Virus record (IMG/VR): IMGVR_UViG_3300043410_001256
Span: 30,880-94,879 of that record
Source: a virus
Reading direction: 5' to 3' (one strand)
Length of the DNA: 64,000 nucleotides
Shown: in pieces, positions 39,401 to 46,784 of the stretch
Layout: every line of letters starts with the position of its first letter
Numbering within the stretch: the first letter of the stretch is position 1
Position numbers and translations under genes: made by a program
The notes under the pieces: generated by a model
Told to the model about the DNA's origin: nothing
Database searches by the model: none
Seen by the model: the letters and a program-made list of their open reading frames with translations, nothing else

Positions 39401-42400
39401 TTGTTCCTGGCGTTACATCAAATGTAAATGCCATGTTCAGTACCATTGCTAACGAGATTTCTCTTGCATCCAACGTTGGATTGGCAATTGGTGACAGCGT
39501 GATTGGTCCAGACATCAAGAAAACTGACCGCATTCAGATCACTGGATGGGCAGGTGCGTCTCCTGGTTATTATTCTAACGTTATTGTTAATTTGCCTGTT
39601 ACTGTGAGTGCAGGCGACAGCTTGCAATTTATTCGCTATGGTGATAACCTTGACAAGATCAAGAAAAACTTGGATGCGGCAAACGCAGTTGCGGTAGAAA
39701 CCACAGTTGATGAAAGTGGATACTTGACCATTGCTGTTAAGACAGACAGTAATCTTGGTGCATTGGATATTTTACCTGGTGCAAGCGGAACTGCATTAGA
39801 TGGCATTGGACTTAAAATATATGAACTAACACAGGTATTGCAACACCCACGTTATGGCGTGCCAGAAAAGTTTGGTACAAGAGTTGCAATTGATGACACA
39901 GGTAACACAGTGGCAGTTGCCAGCGAAGGCGGTAACACTCTGAAGACCAGTACCTTTGACGGCAAGCTAACCTTGTTTGACACAGACACCACACGATTCA
40001 TTGACAGTTTGAATGCATCTGGTGCAGTATACTTGTATGACTATTTGAACCCTCCGGGCGAAACACTAGCAAATCCTGGCAAACTGTTGTACAACCAAGT
40101 TCTACAAAACGCCTTTGTTCTAACAGGCGACAACTTTGGTAGTTCAGTTGATGTTAACAGAGGCTGGGCGCTGGTTGGTGCGGACCGCAGTGATTATCAC
40201 AGTCCTGACGCAGGTGCGGTACACATGTTTGTTAACGAAAAGAATGTCAAGGGTTGGAGCAGACTGCGTGAACGTGGCGACCAAATTGACATTGACTATA
40301 TTAACAAAGCCTTGTTGTACGATAAAGTAAAACAAGTGTCTATCATTGACCTAGACTATTTTGATCCTGTCAAAGGCAAGATCCTGGGTATTGTTGATCA
40401 GGACCTGGACTACAAGAGCAGTTACGATCCTGCACAATACAATCGTGGTGTAAGAACAACCGTAAACATTGCAGAAGACAGCAGTTGGAATGCATCGCAA
40501 GTTGGACAAACCTGGTGGGACTTATCCTTGTGCCGTTATATTGATTACGAACAAGGTCCATTGAATTATCGTAGCACCAATTGGGGTACACTATTCCCAG
40601 ACAGCCAGATTCAGGTTGCTGAATGGGTATCAAGTCCTGTGTTGCCAAGTCAATACGCAGAATTCTCAGGCGACGGACAAGCCAAGTATCCCGACAACAG
40701 TGCCTATGTTGAAGAAGCATACTACGAAAGCACATCGGGGTTGATCAAAACACAGTACTACTTCTGGGTAGTAAACAAGCAGTTGTTTGATAGAACCAAA
40801 ACATCTCGTGTGTCCAGCGTGGTAACACTGGAATCATTGATCAGCGATCCAGCGGCACAAGGAGTTCCTTATGTCGCGGCTATTGCATCAAATGCTTTCA
40901 ACATCTATAACTTCAAGGAATATCTAAAAGCCAGCGACACTGTGTTCCGTTTAGAATACAGTCGCAAGCTAGGCGATATTATCAGTCATAATGAATACGA
41001 ATTGATTCAGCAAGGTGATGAAAATGCTCGCATACCGCAAAAGCTAATCAGCAAACTAATTGATAGTTTGAGTGGAGAAAACTCAACTGGTGCAGTTGTT
41101 CCTGATTTGAAGCTGACCACAGCAGATGCATATGGTATCAGTAATCTACCAAGACAGAGTATGATTATTGATAATCTGTCTGCTGCCAAGGTATTTGTAT
41201 CTTTTGTTAATAACATACTGTTGAAGAAGCAGATAAACAATAAACGTAATCTAGCTCGTTTCTATGCCGCAGAAGAAATACCAGCAGCTGGAGTTGGATT
41301 CTATGATGCTGCCGTTGATACAGTAGATCAGTTGTTGTACATTCCAGCAAGCGAATTGTTTGACGGATTCAAAGTACTAGTCAAAGTAGACTCAGACTTC
41401 TTCAACTACTGGACCATTTACGAATACAATCAGTATGTTGGATTCCGTATGATTCGAATCCAAAGTTATGATACATCACGTTGGTGGAACTTTGCTGATT
41501 GGTATGCTGATGGCTATGACCAGTATACCAACATAGATTATATTGTTAATCGTTATAACGACATTGCCAAACTAAGTTTGAATGTTGGCAATACTGTTAA
41601 AGTGCTTGACCTAGGCAAAGGCTTGTATTCTGTATACGAATATCAAGTTGATGGATCACTGATTGAAGTAATTGCAGAAAAAGGAACTATACAACTCAGT
41701 TCTGGATTGTACAATACTGATATAAGCAGAACAGGTTTTGATAATTCAGCGTTTGACCAAGTTGGATTCTCAACCACACAAAGTATTGAACTGCGTAATA
41801 TCTTTGAAGGTCTAGTATACGATATCTTTGTTAACGAAGATCAAGTTGAAATCAACAACTTGTTCTTTACATTGTTGAACTATATCTTGAGCGAACAGGT
41901 AGTTGTTGACTGGGCTATTAAAACCAGCTTGGTTACTGTGCTACACAAAATTCGTAAACTTGAACAGTTTACAAACTACATCAAAGATAACCAAACTTAC
42001 TACGAGTCTTATATCAATGAAGTTAAACCTTATAGAACACAAATACGCGAGTATCTACTAGACTATAATGGTATAGAAAACCTCAATCCTGGTGTAAGCG
42101 ACTTTGACTTCCCGTCATACTATGACAAGTCAATTGGCAATTACAAAGTGCTTGATCCTGCTAACGCAAGAGATTTGATCTTGATTAACGGCAGCAACAG
42201 ACGCGACTGGATTGAAAATTACAAGTATCGAATTCAAAGTCTAGCACTAAATTCTGGCGGAGCAGGATATACTATTGCTCCACGTGTGTCAATCACAGGT
42301 GGCGGCGGCACTGGTGCTACTGCACGTGCGGTTCTTGGTATCCCAGTCGCAGACGGTACCGCATCAGTTGTTGAAGTAATTCTTACAAACCCTGGATCAG

Positions 42401-45400
42401 GGTACACCAGTGTTCCTACAGTTACTTTCAACGGTGGCAATGGAACTGGAGCAAGCGCAGCCGTACAATTAGTACAAGACCCAACAGCTCCTATTACTTC
42501 AACCACACTGAATAAGAAAATACGCAGTGTGTTAACCAAGATCAAATTTGATCGTATCAGTTATACCAGTGAATTAAAATTCTGGAAGCCTTACGAAATT
42601 TATCATCCAGGCGACCTGCTGGTACTAGACGATGTACGCGAACAGTATTTTGCCAATTACACAGAACGTACCTTGCCAAGATTTAGTTTTGTTTACAGAG
42701 TACTCAAGACACTAACTGGTAGAAGTTCAATTGACTTGAACCTGTTTGAAGATGCAACTGTTGTTGAAAAAATTAACGGATCAGATATTGAAAACGCCAA
42801 CGATAGAATTGCCGCTTACTTGCAACCTGGTAGTCCTGAAGTTGCTCAGATTTACAGTTCACCAAACACAATTCGTTTGGTCCCGGGCGCAATTAACGAT
42901 CAAATTATTTCCGTTGCTAAACAATGGAACTCTGTACGTCACAGTGTATTCTATCCTGTACAACACGGTTATCAATATGCCGCAGTTGGTGATGCTAGTT
43001 TGATTGGATTGAGCAAAGACGGTATTGAGTGGACAACAAATCGTATCACTGACACAGGTATTAATGCACGTGATGTGATTTTGTATCGTAACTATACCTG
43101 GGTGGTGGTTGCTAACCAAGGTACAATTTACACCAATGACGACGGCGAAAACTGGGTAAGTGAAAAAGTTAACACTTATAGATTCAGTCCTACCAACGAT
43201 AACGTAAACGGATTGATTCAAGAAAACATTGCACAAACTTTGGACATCACAGGTGGTGCAAGTGCAATGACCACTTATGCAGACTATCTGGTAATAGCTG
43301 GTAACAACGGTTTGATTCTAGCTAATGCACGAGGCAACTCATACTTTGATACAGCATTCAATGGCTGGTACAATGTTAAAGTACAAAATCAATTGATCAT
43401 TCAGAACTATCTGAAATTGATATCTATTGATTTTGGTTATCTAACTGACATTGACGGAACCACATACAAGGTTGAAATTCAACCAGTCAGCGGATACTTT
43501 ACAGAATCTATTTCTGTTGCGGCTCGCACCATGAAGGCAGGTTTTGTAATGACGCTGGGTATCAACGGTGCAATCAATGTGATTACATACAATGCGCTGG
43601 ATGATTACATGCAGGGTTACTTGTATGGCTACAACTATAACAATGGCAAAGCAGGCAACGTTAACTATCCATGGAAGCCACTGAGTGTTCCAATCGACGT
43701 TAAAGGCCTCAATGATGGCTACTCTGGACAGCAGTTAGCCAGTGTTGCAACCAGTGGCACAGACAGCAACTGGATTGTGGTAGTAGGCTCGGGCGGTACG
43801 CTGATATGGAACCAGTTTGGATTGGTCATTGAAGAACAAGAAGGTCGTGCTGAACTGGCACCAGATACAATTGATAAAACTGTAATCAACTATAAGTTTA
43901 ACTCATATGAAAACTTTAGAAAGTTTGATGCAGACAATTTTGTTGCACCATTAACTACTGCATACTTAGAAAACATTGACTTCAATGACATCACCTGGGA
44001 CGGTGAAAAGTTTGTAGTTGTTGGTAACAAGAGTATTATTCTGTGGGGCTACCCAGGATACATGAGCGAAGCCTACATTGAGATGGGCTTCTTAAGTCCT
44101 ACGCTGAGTGTAGCAACACTACGTGAGGCAGCAAGCTGGACTGGTGGATCAGGAATTACTTCACTGGTTATTCAAATTTCAGCTATTGACATTGATGCAA
44201 GATCCATAATGGTTGGCATGAATGCATCTGGTACAGGAATCCCAGCTGATGCAGTGGTGTCTAATGTTGTAGTAGGATTAACTACACATCTAATTACCAT
44301 AAGTTTTGCAGCCACAACTGTTGCTACTGCGTCTGAGCGCAATGTTCTATTCACCACTGGATTGAATTCAGGATTAGCCATTGGAGATAAGATCACAGTA
44401 TCCAACGGATCAACTACATCTCAACTAACAGTTTCACGTGCCGCAGTAAGGGGCGATAGAAAAATCTATGTTAGCGACTACAATCAAAACGTAGATGTTA
44501 ACTGGGCAATTTCTGGCACAGGTGTTCCTGTTAATATACGTGTAAGATTTGTTGGTAAGAAAGCTTCGTTCTCTTGGCAGTTTGCTCCTGGCGTAGAAGA
44601 AAACGTAAACTTGGACTACAGAACAGTTTCAGTTAATACCAAGACTATCACATTGAGCAAGCCATTGTTGACACACGGCGGAAACGTAACAGGTGTGTAC
44701 ACTGGCAACGTGGTTACATTCTACGATCCAACTGGCACAGTGATTTCATTGACTGCAACACAAAACTTGCCAGGCAATGCACAGATCCTGACATTTGATT
44801 CTATTAGAAATCTTGAAGTTGGATACGATCTACAGGCCAATACCAGCTTGGGTATCCAAGAAGGAACAAAGATTACCAGCGTGGTTAACTATAACATTGC
44901 TGGTGTTCTGAGTGGACTGCAAAAGGATATTCCAGCACTGGTGCCAGGAACTGGCTACACAGGAAGTCAAGTACAAGGCAAGAAATTCACCGACACAGTA
45001 GAAGATGCACTGGGCATGGACACAGTTATAACCAGTGAATTCACAGACGATTTATTGGGTGTAAGACCTGAGGACATTACTATTGATGGTGGTAAGTTTA
45101 TTGATACATACTCTAGCCATGCACCAGAAGAACTAGTTCCAGGGCAAGTTATTGACAGCTTGCAAATGAACGTGTTCACAGCCAATATTGTAAATGGACA
45201 ACCAGATTATGGTAATGTAATTGCCTACAAGATCTTCACCGATTACAAGTTGTCAACTACTTACTATCGTTTGGGTGCAAGCAGTACAACCATGTTAACA
45301 CAAGATTTGCGCTTTGACGATACACAAATTGCCGTTGATGATATCAGCAAGTTGCCAGACTCTGGTAGCGTGTGGATCAACGCAGAAAAGATAGTTTATC

Positions 45401-45663
45401 AATCAGTTGATCGTGTAAATGGACTACTACTAGATCTGCGTCGCGGAAGCCTAAGAACCAGTGTTGCTCCTATACATGAAATGGGCAGTCTGATCACTGA
45501 TGCGTCACCAAGTCAACTGGTTAACGAAGACTTTACAACACCAATCACCGAAGATGTAATAGTTGAAAACGGTATTGTCGGCGGTGCTAATACTTCAACT
45601 TATTTGAGCTCTGAAGTTACCAGCATACCGCAGGGCAGAATTTGGTTAGATTTGGACACATAA
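27403..45663 (+). CDS. Giant baseplate/tail protein in gp7 position (6086 aa)
   Basis: One uninterrupted frame of 6086 codons, 28 percent of the window. The N-terminal 150 residues (INLLPEVFRSETNKKFLAAT, SYYGGLTNDHSRLFSSDSYT, FDIDKFVNFTQYLWLPNGPP) match, from memory, the large protein that follows gp6 in other aquatic T4-like phages, where T4 has gp7 (1032 aa). Many GxGYxxxPxV beta repeats occur near residues 1040, 1075, 1325, 3047-3110, 3283-3520 and 4947-5025. FG-GAP-like propeller blades occur at about 3607, 3806, 3928, 4157 and 4245 (DRFGHSVAMSPDQQWIYIGAP type). BNR/YCF48-like blades lie between about 5194 and 5540 (GLSKDGIEWTT, TIYTNDDGENW). It is probably a long peripheral baseplate arm with receptor-facing modules. 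The frame has no internal stop or obvious frameshift. Confidence 0.75.
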   Translation: MSIKSINLLPEVFRSETNKKFLAATVDQLISEADTTVRVDSYIGRQDAPAWSTGDTYIKEPNTDRKNYQLESSVLVDAGQGQTDFYNGYLDLLQQISYYGGLTNDHSRLFSSDSYTFDGCFDIDKFVNFTQYLWLPNGPPEVTVTASNLDVSSLYNVSRSLAVQGYQFTEFGNDKNPIITLIKGQTYRIKVNQPGHPFWIQTNLGATGTYSESATELSRRVLGVNNNGIDVGEIEFSVPAGNAQDTFLTAKTAATVDFATTKKYSQIQGAMTNQLALIGGIDGVSQGLNGKTLIFLTDDNNNDAWTDPGNFDVGTENGQPGTFDYDGEGFEAGDTVAGVNRKGIFRIRLVSVAGGRQIVKLDPIQQVALGEKVYVKAGTKNSNVEYLLNQSNQYEAVPPLTASLDTLYYQDGSDNKFAGIIRLVNPGTETINIDEDIVGKVNYTSPNQVVFTNGLHVRFDDTAIPSSYANNNYIVEGVGDAIKLISIGNFSSPENYAQLSNLATPDYITINRASRDLNAWSRSNRWFHIETIESAAKYREEPALLDISGIQRAKRPIIEFDPDIYLFDYGRTAKSPVDIIDFTITDAFKEVEGQTNYVIRMPNGVTRALTAGTRIIFAADEDPEVNNKIYRVDFITTSTGTQIHLVSQNTSTLPTYTVNSAVITSNLSYNFIPSVTFSSPLPGIGTEVATGNVVLKTSGVDSIGVNNSGISYVADPYISISSDYTTAVETNIVYQPYKHVDYIRLVARGTGYTATNPNVHISNPNTYYAVISNATVGQFGLTFEANGITTSQWLGIQPGAQVIGNGIIGGTIITAVDQTANLITINAPAISANVDSVPPISGITTVAIGDQWVFKTNVTAGTYAVVQSTVQNAKTVTVDDTSMIDVGMIVSGGERPISISSIRIDVVPTRVITSSLHNLNDGDLIFIRDIVGTVELNFSRYYVKRISETAIDLYTDSSFSTAAQQDSRNFTDYVSGGLITAYTIDYAQTKVAKVLSSTQFVTDKNVTIRAGAKLVFAGVPATAIARSDGNSIYNISVTNAGSGYASAPTVTIEDTQGNQATATAVVNDNLISYVEIVNPGAGYKVGENVQAEIVSYVELKTSATSTYGTDTLYFAEGTDLSAIKPGWLVFLVSTINGNELYTDFGLTPYAETDYTGPNPDDYISFMDIALTRADIRTVVTVDTDRLVLDGPIRSLDSDGEVIDLPLDSKIFVTCQSRFFTEDGYGSSARVPGNTKSGFLSVAEIVTGNEMVLDTVAGVQPGMVVKDVSGYISYTVTVLNVDAYTRRIKLSGDVTVPALTPVYFNNNADITATIASSEIDYIDITNSGRGYVHAPQITIESLYPVVTKVAACTGSTNLITYLDPTTLAPIQYQSGKVLKVDTYTGVVVGAKVTSTYDNFGVGLTTGANTPKVVALVLEQTASAVFEKRIVLDILQPEFSDIEVTFTYAAEAVALIDQQNSAIDVEDTTPETYDVGDTVVVNIPTNARQTSTNIVTYNQYYFTGTEWLPAQQKSDTNQEPLFDAFDKNGYSAGDGTTYPGTKFTGTKIFGYRIGSGKADTVLNFSLTYKNFQNVGDIEFSNYFQTDTFSYLLGFGEVSIPIKNFVLKQSTSDSYRLRNIWTPVTEKSKQYQVITHQYDGTTNYFEVDIEPETSNTIPYLKVFVGTTLLDSTQYVLTQFGGRKAIVINTSNLDTNKQVIIKIYSKSQSTIGHYETPVNFDLNPLNNNFEYLTLGQIRNHLVTKTQNHYGLVGPTLGNNNLRNISNKSWQGSILQHASPVAMAALFMTDKDLNVVQAIEFAQKEYSKFKNRFLDMAAKSQIDPYDIPASVDRVLESIMVGKSSMSPWYDSDMVPYGSKFRKTTRIPVLNVRQKTYLIPDTFDPTVLSRRAVLVYLQDTTTRTVQQLIRGIDFDFLTDTSSILVKDSVSLTYTSVIVIVDYSTTVENYIPETPTKLGMYPKFTPTLIVDDSYRTPINVIQGHDGSLTPAFNDYRDDMLLELERRIYNNIKVEYDDTLLEIYDDIPGKFRSTDYSRQEFNQLITRTFLSWIGNNRLDYSSNSYFDPNNSWTWNYARFKDSTGESLPGYWRGVYKYFYDTDRPHTMPWEMLGFSTKPDWWETYYGPAPYTSGNKVLWEDLEAGRIVDGTRAGIDLRFARPGLSKIIPVTDTGELVSPINLGVTNYNPTDTSASFSIGDHGPVETAWRRSSDYPYAVQIALILARPGFYLGTQFDNNRYRYDSELKQITDITSRQRLILDQIVVPDSGLKDSDVALTAGYSNWIRDFLVQQGIDGSARMRDWLKRLDVRLSYKLAGFTDKNMMEVVAEQSSPGGSGRNIIIPDENYRVHLHKSTPVKRLIYSAIIVEVTTNGWKVSGYDILRPYFTIVPSEINNNAYSISELGLSVRVYRDYQLRKLTIPYGFEFKTHQQLADFLTSYGRYLTANGFNFERNNDELGTAQDWDLAIREFLTWSRQGWAPGNVIVLSPVGSNISVTADYGVVDHITNRLIGNKLLDQNFALIRQGDYTVTRDQGVFTANALYGKMIALADLSLVEYEHVLIFDNQTVFNDVIYQPEIGNRQYRLRLIGFKSGNWTGQLNAPGYIYNSQEVDEWQPGGTYSIGSLVSYKNQYFVALQKVPESTTFNFNYWKPIDKNRIKTGLLPNLSNSAGRLKHVYDMEYQDRDENFDKYSYGLIGFRNREYLNDLGIENRAQVKFYQGYIKQKGTKNAIERLTSGNFDRVTSEITLYEEWALRVGEYGATGSDQYIEVELSDQSFTEDPATINLLDKDEADVSGVINFTPYTIYRTSEENYSKNIVKTRSDLKPRIGDNVTAGYPRLDDVDGTIYNIENYQNYYQLVNTLGAGYKLWVAVDFNKSWNMYRATETDVLLNSITRTSGTDLLFTFDKPHGASVKELIVIKNFNNNEFDGFYIVKTIEDNLSVLVTGYRGLETFAQVQSVESEGVYFRMISVRFNLVSEIIEFTPPHGWRDQDRVWVDNDQAENVWGVFQKIDGWQFDQLLPLRQGEDRYQEGYGSEVRLSSDNQIILAGTPYFTNGSLTGLRIIDPGANYSNPVVRITAPTGLNGEQASFSVTKDNGTLTKANVLTTGAGYTISPNVTLLDEWNTITTAETLNTDWLYVSTADLDHIYLGDYVIGDGIPADYQVTDTDLAGHRVKIEGPAYAGLISATPIPVATGTVTFTTNLPATLTPIVPGAGIRAYKTGDLSTYIEGYVIDFTGTTLTAQIEIVQGTGSATSWVITTSLSVRSGKDVKFYRGTGGRVVSKLSPTGVDYIEIVNGGSGFIITPTVEIVGGGGFGATARAVLTGGRITEVVITNQGSGYTEEPEVILLTNNPTPVTLRARLKLTSVDQFVITDKGQDYREPTITISTHSSDYANNARADLSFYSNGGIQSVGFTGATASRGRSYGSGTIITMANSATGSGFSGTVTTFANGAINTITILNPGSDYDTQYTYANLYYGGGTGATGNIGRTIDGISNFTGTSVISYGQGYLEIPTVEIVDLSGTGSGAIVEAVLPIGQVKTFLRPDQNKTTIEETQLIKPFNSYAREFGYSVDIGTILAAIGAPGSYNDTGGVFISQTLGSQWISYQLLYPADLMAGDRFGHSVAMSPDQQWIYIGAPGANKVYAYGKKTQNYSRVTLTPVTNQLSYATNLFNLKSASELKVLGSNGKLYEPNFDYTVDNAGGIYFADYDRIATQEKIYINRLRLQTTITPTIIRNLVTRSYALESRPETIDQLLVYGATGRVFVPNREYTVIGGNIVFLTDDFLSEPTIVVVQKDVFYQLVDVIEPPDSINSDANFGWSVKCDQGGYRIIVGAPDVDDMDVDMNTIPSAGRVYTFSRSYEVLLSLGDTNIYTLDALRNVVAVTIDNILLTNLVDYNVEGNSIVLSVIPRNGARIKIDTNFFNIIQILPCPTVVNLGRFGYTVDISPDNKSLVVGSPGYRDEVYYNGQVYRYVNKGLYYGTVTTEKTYLEVGVTLGDTIKINDKNASLSQIVPGVTSNVNAMFSTIANEISLASNVGLAIGDSVIGPDIKKTDRIQITGWAGASPGYYSNVIVNLPVTVSAGDSLQFIRYGDNLDKIKKNLDAANAVAVETTVDESGYLTIAVKTDSNLGALDILPGASGTALDGIGLKIYELTQVLQHPRYGVPEKFGTRVAIDDTGNTVAVASEGGNTLKTSTFDGKLTLFDTDTTRFIDSLNASGAVYLYDYLNPPGETLANPGKLLYNQVLQNAFVLTGDNFGSSVDVNRGWALVGADRSDYHSPDAGAVHMFVNEKNVKGWSRLRERGDQIDIDYINKALLYDKVKQVSIIDLDYFDPVKGKILGIVDQDLDYKSSYDPAQYNRGVRTTVNIAEDSSWNASQVGQTWWDLSLCRYIDYEQGPLNYRSTNWGTLFPDSQIQVAEWVSSPVLPSQYAEFSGDGQAKYPDNSAYVEEAYYESTSGLIKTQYYFWVVNKQLFDRTKTSRVSSVVTLESLISDPAAQGVPYVAAIASNAFNIYNFKEYLKASDTVFRLEYSRKLGDIISHNEYELIQQGDENARIPQKLISKLIDSLSGENSTGAVVPDLKLTTADAYGISNLPRQSMIIDNLSAAKVFVSFVNNILLKKQINNKRNLARFYAAEEIPAAGVGFYDAAVDTVDQLLYIPASELFDGFKVLVKVDSDFFNYWTIYEYNQYVGFRMIRIQSYDTSRWWNFADWYADGYDQYTNIDYIVNRYNDIAKLSLNVGNTVKVLDLGKGLYSVYEYQVDGSLIEVIAEKGTIQLSSGLYNTDISRTGFDNSAFDQVGFSTTQSIELRNIFEGLVYDIFVNEDQVEINNLFFTLLNYILSEQVVVDWAIKTSLVTVLHKIRKLEQFTNYIKDNQTYYESYINEVKPYRTQIREYLLDYNGIENLNPGVSDFDFPSYYDKSIGNYKVLDPANARDLILINGSNRRDWIENYKYRIQSLALNSGGAGYTIAPRVSITGGGGTGATARAVLGIPVADGTASVVEVILTNPGSGYTSVPTVTFNGGNGTGASAAVQLVQDPTAPITSTTLNKKIRSVLTKIKFDRISYTSELKFWKPYEIYHPGDLLVLDDVREQYFANYTERTLPRFSFVYRVLKTLTGRSSIDLNLFEDATVVEKINGSDIENANDRIAAYLQPGSPEVAQIYSSPNTIRLVPGAINDQIISVAKQWNSVRHSVFYPVQHGYQYAAVGDASLIGLSKDGIEWTTNRITDTGINARDVILYRNYTWVVVANQGTIYTNDDGENWVSEKVNTYRFSPTNDNVNGLIQENIAQTLDITGGASAMTTYADYLVIAGNNGLILANARGNSYFDTAFNGWYNVKVQNQLIIQNYLKLISIDFGYLTDIDGTTYKVEIQPVSGYFTESISVAARTMKAGFVMTLGINGAINVITYNALDDYMQGYLYGYNYNNGKAGNVNYPWKPLSVPIDVKGLNDGYSGQQLASVATSGTDSNWIVVVGSGGTLIWNQFGLVIEEQEGRAELAPDTIDKTVINYKFNSYENFRKFDADNFVAPLTTAYLENIDFNDITWDGEKFVVVGNKSIILWGYPGYMSEAYIEMGFLSPTLSVATLREAASWTGGSGITSLVIQISAIDIDARSIMVGMNASGTGIPADAVVSNVVVGLTTHLITISFAATTVATASERNVLFTTGLNSGLAIGDKITVSNGSTTSQLTVSRAAVRGDRKIYVSDYNQNVDVNWAISGTGVPVNIRVRFVGKKASFSWQFAPGVEENVNLDYRTVSVNTKTITLSKPLLTHGGNVTGVYTGNVVTFYDPTGTVISLTATQNLPGNAQILTFDSIRNLEVGYDLQANTSLGIQEGTKITSVVNYNIAGVLSGLQKDIPALVPGTGYTGSQVQGKKFTDTVEDALGMDTVITSEFTDDLLGVRPEDITIDGGKFIDTYSSHAPEELVPGQVIDSLQMNVFTANIVNGQPDYGNVIAYKIFTDYKLSTTYYRLGASSTTMLTQDLRFDDTQIAVDDISKLPDSGSVWINAEKIVYQSVDRVNGLLLDLRRGSLRTSVAPIHEMGSLITDASPSQLVNEDFTTPITEDVIVENGIVGGANTSTYLSSEVTSIPQGRIWLDLDT

Positions 45664-46061
45664 TGGAAATATTATCAAATGTTCTTACGCTAGGCACAGG
45701 CCTGTATCGAGCTCAAACGCTACAGGCCGAATTCCTACGAGGCAACAAAGCCTATGACCCTGGCATTGATCCCCGCCTGCCCAAGCATGATACCCTAGCA
45801 GGCAATCTTACAATCTGGGCCAACGCTGAAATCAAGGTTTCAAACATCAGTTTGTATTCAGCACCCGATGCAGAAAATGGAATTTATGGGGTAGTACGCA
45901 TACGTGAAGAAGTTATACGCTACGCAGATAGGTTTGTTGCAAACAGTACACTGACCACGCTGACCAGAAATGTAGCAAACACTTTGAACTGCACGATTTC
46001 GGGCAACTTAACCAGCGGGAATTTGGTTTCCGTGTTGGGTTTACAAACAGTTACAGACTAG
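45663..46061 (+). CDS. Small virion-associated protein of unknown function
   Basis: A 132-residue protein whose ATG (45663) shares a base with the stop of the giant gene as TAATG, so it is translationally coupled. The frame opens upstream at 45642, but those codons lie inside the giant gene and have no ribosome binding site. The body, NISLYSAPDAENGIYGVVRI then REEVIRYADRF and LTTLTRNVANT, follows the same pattern as the last domain of the giant protein (SGSVWINAEKIVYQ, then LLLDLRRGSLRT). It may be a detached copy of that terminal domain. Its position in the baseplate-fiber cluster supports a structural role. No family name is known to me. Confidence 0.6.
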   Translation: MEILSNVLTLGTGLYRAQTLQAEFLRGNKAYDPGIDPRLPKHDTLAGNLTIWANAEIKVSNISLYSAPDAENGIYGVVRIREEVIRYADRFVANSTLTTLTRNVANTLNCTISGNLTSGNLVSVLGLQTVTD

Positions 46062-46071
46062 GATTCAAGTT

Positions 46072-46779
46072 ATGCTAAATAAGGATATGGACAAAAATAC
46101 GGATAAAAACATGCAAGATCAGTCTGGAAATCCTTTTGAAAAACAAGATCAAGCCAAATTGCCAGATGTCACAGCTGGAATTTATGTGCGTGGTCACATC
46201 AAAATACACGACCCAACCACCGGCGAAGTTTTCATTGACAAGCCAAATGCTATTCACTACGAAAACATGAGTGAAGCTATTGCTTATGCGTTGAGTCACA
46301 GAGACCAGCAGTATATGTATGAAATGCACTTTGGCAATGGCGGTACCGCTGTTGACAGCACAGGTGTAATTACATATCTTGCCCCAAACACTACAAACCA
46401 ATCAGCTGATTTGTACAACCCAACGTACTACAAAATCATTGATGACACAGACACAAACAACAATGCAGACGTAGCTCACAACAAAATGCAGGTGCGTCAT
46501 ATTGCAGGTAACCCCTACTCAGACATTATTATTACTTGTTTGCTAGACTACGGCGAGCCTGCAACACAAGCAGTATTTGATAACAGTACAACACTAAATG
46601 ATACCTATACGTTTGATGAACTAGGTATCAAAGCACGTGCTATTGATGGCACCGCAGGCGCAGGCAAATTGCTTACACACGTAATTTTCCACCCAGTGCA
46701 GAAGTCACTGAACCGCTTGATTCAAATTGATTATACCGTGAGGATCCAGACACTAACCAATCTCAGTGCAATAGGATAA
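46072..46779 (+). CDS. Conserved structural protein between baseplate and fiber genes
   Basis: A 235-residue protein that starts with about 30 polar, Lys/Asp/Gln-rich residues and continues with a compact beta-rich domain. The block GIYVRGHIKIHDPTTGEVFI followed by DKPNAIHYENMSEAIAYAL is distinctive. A second one is MHFGNGGTAVDSTGVITYL. I recall such a protein from other aquatic T4-like phages as an unnamed virion protein. T4 has gp8 in roughly this place, but I cannot see gp8 motifs. AGGA lies 8 bases before the ATG at 46072, which supports this start over the second ATG at 46087. A fiber gene follows after 5 bases. Confidence 0.65.
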   Translation: MLNKDMDKNTDKNMQDQSGNPFEKQDQAKLPDVTAGIYVRGHIKIHDPTTGEVFIDKPNAIHYENMSEAIAYALSHRDQQYMYEMHFGNGGTAVDSTGVITYLAPNTTNQSADLYNPTYYKIIDDTDTNNNADVAHNKMQVRHIAGNPYSDIIITCLLDYGEPATQAVFDNSTTLNDTYTFDELGIKARAIDGTAGAGKLLTHVIFHPVQKSLNRLIQIDYTVRIQTLTNLSAIG

Positions 46780-46784
46780 AGTAA

